Below are positions 6,521 through 7,702 of a DNA stretch of 7,702 bases, piece by piece. Within the stretch, counting starts at the first letter, position 1, and each line of letters opens with the position of its first letter. The stretch is from contig JAIXVO010000345.1 in assembly GCA_027482985.1 (NCBI GenBank), forward strand, positions 1-7,702, in the 5' to 3' direction. Origin of the DNA: Cyanobacteriota bacterium. Its GTDB lineage: Bacteria; Cyanobacteriota; Cyanobacteriia; Leptolyngbyales; Leptolyngbyaceae. Made by a program: the position numbers and the translations under genes. The notes beneath the pieces were generated by a model. The model had not been told where the DNA came from. It made no database searches and worked only from the letters and a program-made list of their open reading frames with translations.

Positions 6521-6950
6521 GACTAACGACATCTCGCAGCGGCAGCAATTCTTGCAGCGAAGCCAGAAGTTTGACTTTGACCAGAAAAATCTCTGACGCG
6601 GGGCTGAGGATAAACAACCAACTCACATTTACAGAAAACCAGGGGGTATGCACCTTGCCGCCAATCTCAAATTCGGTGCAGCCATTGTCTAACGACTGCA
6701 CATTGCCAACTTGCGGCTGTAAAACAAAGCCTTTTGCCTCTTTTTCCAGGTAAGCCGCGATCGTGTCCCGCCCAATCATCAGCTCATCAAACGGCGGTTG
6801 CAGCGCCCCATCGACGGCAAAGAGTTGACTCACCTGCTCAAATTCACCCGCATTCAAAGCCGCGAAGTACTGCAAGACCGCAGGTGCATCGATCCCCGCG
6901 ATCGCGATCGCATTGTCTTCAATAACCGATGAAGGAATGAAAGCTGACAT
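6498..6950 (-). CDS. OCP C-terminal-domain homologue (CTDH), NTF2-fold carotenoid-binding protein
   Basis: A stand-alone homologue of the C-terminal, NTF2-like domain of orange carotenoid protein. Family members bind a ketocarotenoid as homodimers, can pass it to helical carotenoid proteins and take part in singlet-oxygen protection. The 150 residues show VLQYFAALNAGEFE (25-38), LFAVDGALQPPF (43-54), GGKVHTPWF (97-105), NVSWLFILSP (108-117) and VKVKLLASLQELLPL (124-138), each closely matching OCP. Tyr28 and Trp111 correspond to OCP Tyr201 and Trp288, which hydrogen-bond the carotenoid carbonyl, so pigment binding is likely. Cys91 is the only cysteine. Whether it matches the redox cysteine reported for Anabaena CTDH needs an alignment. 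I chose ATG 6950. The frame extends to a TTG at 6983 (11 more residues) without support. It follows the HCP gene on the same strand with a hairpin between, and a double HIP1 site lies inside (6898-6911). Confidence 0.92.
   Translation of the reverse strand: MSAFIPSSVIEDNAIAIAGIDAPAVLQYFAALNAGEFEQVSQLFAVDGALQPPFDELMIGRDTIAAYLEKEAKGFVLQPQVGNVQSLDNGCTEFEIGGKVHTPWFSVNVSWLFILSPASEIFLVKVKLLASLQELLPLRDVVSQKPKAVE
6898..6911. repeat. Two overlapping HIP1 octamers within CTDH
   Basis: GCGATCGCGATCGC contains two HIP1 octamers (GCGATCGC) sharing two bases. It encodes Ala-Ile-Ala-Ile in the variable N-terminal stretch of CTDH. Other HIP1 sites start at 1181, 1501, 1930, 2138, 2869, 2933, 4655, 4820, 5758 and 6280, giving 12 in total. 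Confidence 0.9.
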
Positions 6951-6988
6951 GGCGGCGGTGAAAAAGAGAATGGGATTTCTCAAAGTAA

Positions 6989-7019
6989 CAGGGAAGCAAG
7001 CGTGATACCTGCTTCCCTG
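6989..7019 (-). terminator. Perfect hairpin in the HCP-CTDH intergenic space, possible attenuator
   Basis: CAGGGAAGCA (6989-6998) and TGCTTCCCTG (7010-7019) form a perfect 10-bp stem with an 11-base loop. On the transcribed strand it lies 55 bases after the HCP stop and 38 bases before the CTDH start, and is followed by TTACTTTGAG, a broken T tract. This would suit a leaky terminator or an RNA-processing and stability element that makes HCP mRNA more abundant than CTDH mRNA. A full terminator, with CTDH having its own promoter, is the alternative. Confidence 0.55.
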
Positions 7020-7074
7020 GATAGATCCTGAATGGGAGATTCAACCGATTAACGACTGTAAAACTCTGTTGCGA

Positions 7075-7596
7075 CTAGATGAACAGGGGATCAACGCCCA
7101 TATTCACCACAATATTGCGTAGAACCGTGATTTGTTGCCCCATGTCGAGTTGCTTGAGAGCCCCCAAAGCACCATACACAGCTTGATCTGCACGGTAGTC
7201 GAACGGCATCGGCACGACAATTCCGGCTCTCATCCACTCAGCCAATTGATACCAGAACGCTAATTTGGTATTGGCTGTCAGGACTCCGTAAGCTCTCGTA
7301 TCGGGGGTGGTGACCTGATTAACCAAATTCCGCATGAAGGTAAGCTGATCATTAAAGGACATGGCTTTGACTTGAATCAGTAAACCTTCAGCCAACTGTA
7401 AACGAGCAGCACCCGGTGCAGCGGGGGTAATGGTGTCGCCCATTTCGGTGTAAACGTACCAAAGCAGCGCCAATTGGTCATCAGTGCGTAACTGCTTAAC
7501 TTGAGACGTGACCGTAGCCACAACGTTAGAATTCTCAACAGTATTGAGATAAGGATTCGCAAACCGATTTGAGGTCGATCCTGTGGTGAAAGTCAT
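7075..7596 (-). CDS. Helical carotenoid protein (OCP N-terminal-domain homologue)
   Basis: A stand-alone all-helical carotenoid-binding protein, homologous to the N-terminal domain of orange carotenoid protein. Depending on the clade, such proteins quench singlet oxygen or the excited phycobilisome. The 173 residues contain DDQLALLWYVYTEMGDTIT (39-57), AAPGAA (59-64), TKLAFWYQLAEWM (110-122) and GQQITVLRNIVVNMG (153-167), all close to OCP. Trp46, Tyr49 and Trp115 match OCP Trp41, Tyr44 and Trp110, which line the carotenoid tunnel. Arg160 matches Arg155, which in OCP bridges the two domains and contacts the phycobilisome. ATG 7596 is the start: AAGGAG sits six bases upstream and the N-terminus MTFTTG then fits OCP. 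The frame continues to an ATG at 7686 but without homology. Being next to CTDH points to the HCP4/HCP5 clades, which I recall as the ones paired with CTDH. That clade call is inference. Confidence 0.95.
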   Translation of the reverse strand: MTFTTGSTSNRFANPYLNTVENSNVVATVTSQVKQLRTDDQLALLWYVYTEMGDTITPAAPGAARLQLAEGLLIQVKAMSFNDQLTFMRNLVNQVTTPDTRAYGVLTANTKLAFWYQLAEWMRAGIVVPMPFDYRADQAVYGALGALKQLDMGQQITVLRNIVVNMGVDPLFI

Positions 7597-7702
7597 CGAG
7601 GTCTCCTTGTCTTGAGACGTTAGGTGTATTCCAATCACAAAGGGGATGTCTAAAGCTGTTAGCTCGACATAGCGATCCACCTCCATAAGACTGAGTATGC
7701 AA
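7597..7702 (-). promoter_or_regulatory. HCP leader with strong ribosome-binding site
   Basis: AAGGAG (complement of 7603-7608) six bases before ATG 7596 is the best Shine-Dalgarno sequence in the window. It is partly enclosed by a 5-bp dyad, GTCTC/GAGAC (7601-7605 with 7614-7618), which could pair in the mRNA and cover the site. A weak TTAGAC...GAATAC pair with a 16-base gap lies further upstream, not convincing as a promoter. The promoter may lie beyond the right edge. Confidence 0.5.

Noticed and set aside
7597..7686. 30-residue N-terminal extension of HCP from ATG 7686
   Set aside because: The internal ATG 7596 has a near-ideal AAGGAG and matches the OCP N-terminus, while the extension matches nothing.

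Overview
The window looks like chromosomal DNA from a cyanobacterium. The octamer GCGATCGC (HIP1) occurs 12 times in 7.7 kb, where about 0.1 is expected by chance. The gene set also fits: a phosphoketolase with its ThDP site, an OCP-type helical carotenoid protein beside an OCP C-terminal-domain homologue, and a cyanobacterial-style FHA protein. Gene order and sequence suggest a filamentous, Leptolyngbya-like lineage, but that placement is only an impression. There is no insertion sequence, phage gene, CRISPR array, tRNA or rRNA.

Layout from left to right. (1) 1-805, minus strand: the N-terminal third of phosphoketolase (xfp), running off the left edge. (2) 806-1346: a gene-free stretch holding the xfp leader, two short unexplained open frames and a hairpin that follows xseB. 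(3) 1347-2838, minus: xseB and xseA, the two subunits of exodeoxyribonuclease VII, overlapping by 20 bases. (4) 3136-4242, plus: recA, divergent from xseA, so two DNA-repair loci share a 297-base control region. (5) 4249-4321: a large two-tier hairpin between the convergent recA and FHA genes. (6) 4343-5119, minus: an FHA-domain protein. (7) 5409-5852, minus: an Rrf2-family regulator with no cysteine at all. It is divergent from (8) a conserved-looking hypothetical gene (6013-6447, plus), which is preceded by a 22-codon frame overlapping it by ATGA. (9) 6498-7596, minus: a carotenoid photoprotection pair, helical carotenoid protein (HCP) first and CTDH second, separated by 124 bases that carry a perfect 10-bp hairpin.

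The HCP-CTDH pair is the most notable system. It is effectively an orange carotenoid protein encoded as two separate polypeptides, with the key carotenoid-contacting residues of both halves kept. Such pairs are known in cyanobacteria, so the pair itself is not new. The hairpin between the genes, which could set the ratio of the two halves, is the part that deserves attention. Less secure points are the cysteine-free Rrf2 regulator, the ATGA-coupled mini-ORF, and the short phosphatase-like reading frame upstream of xfp.
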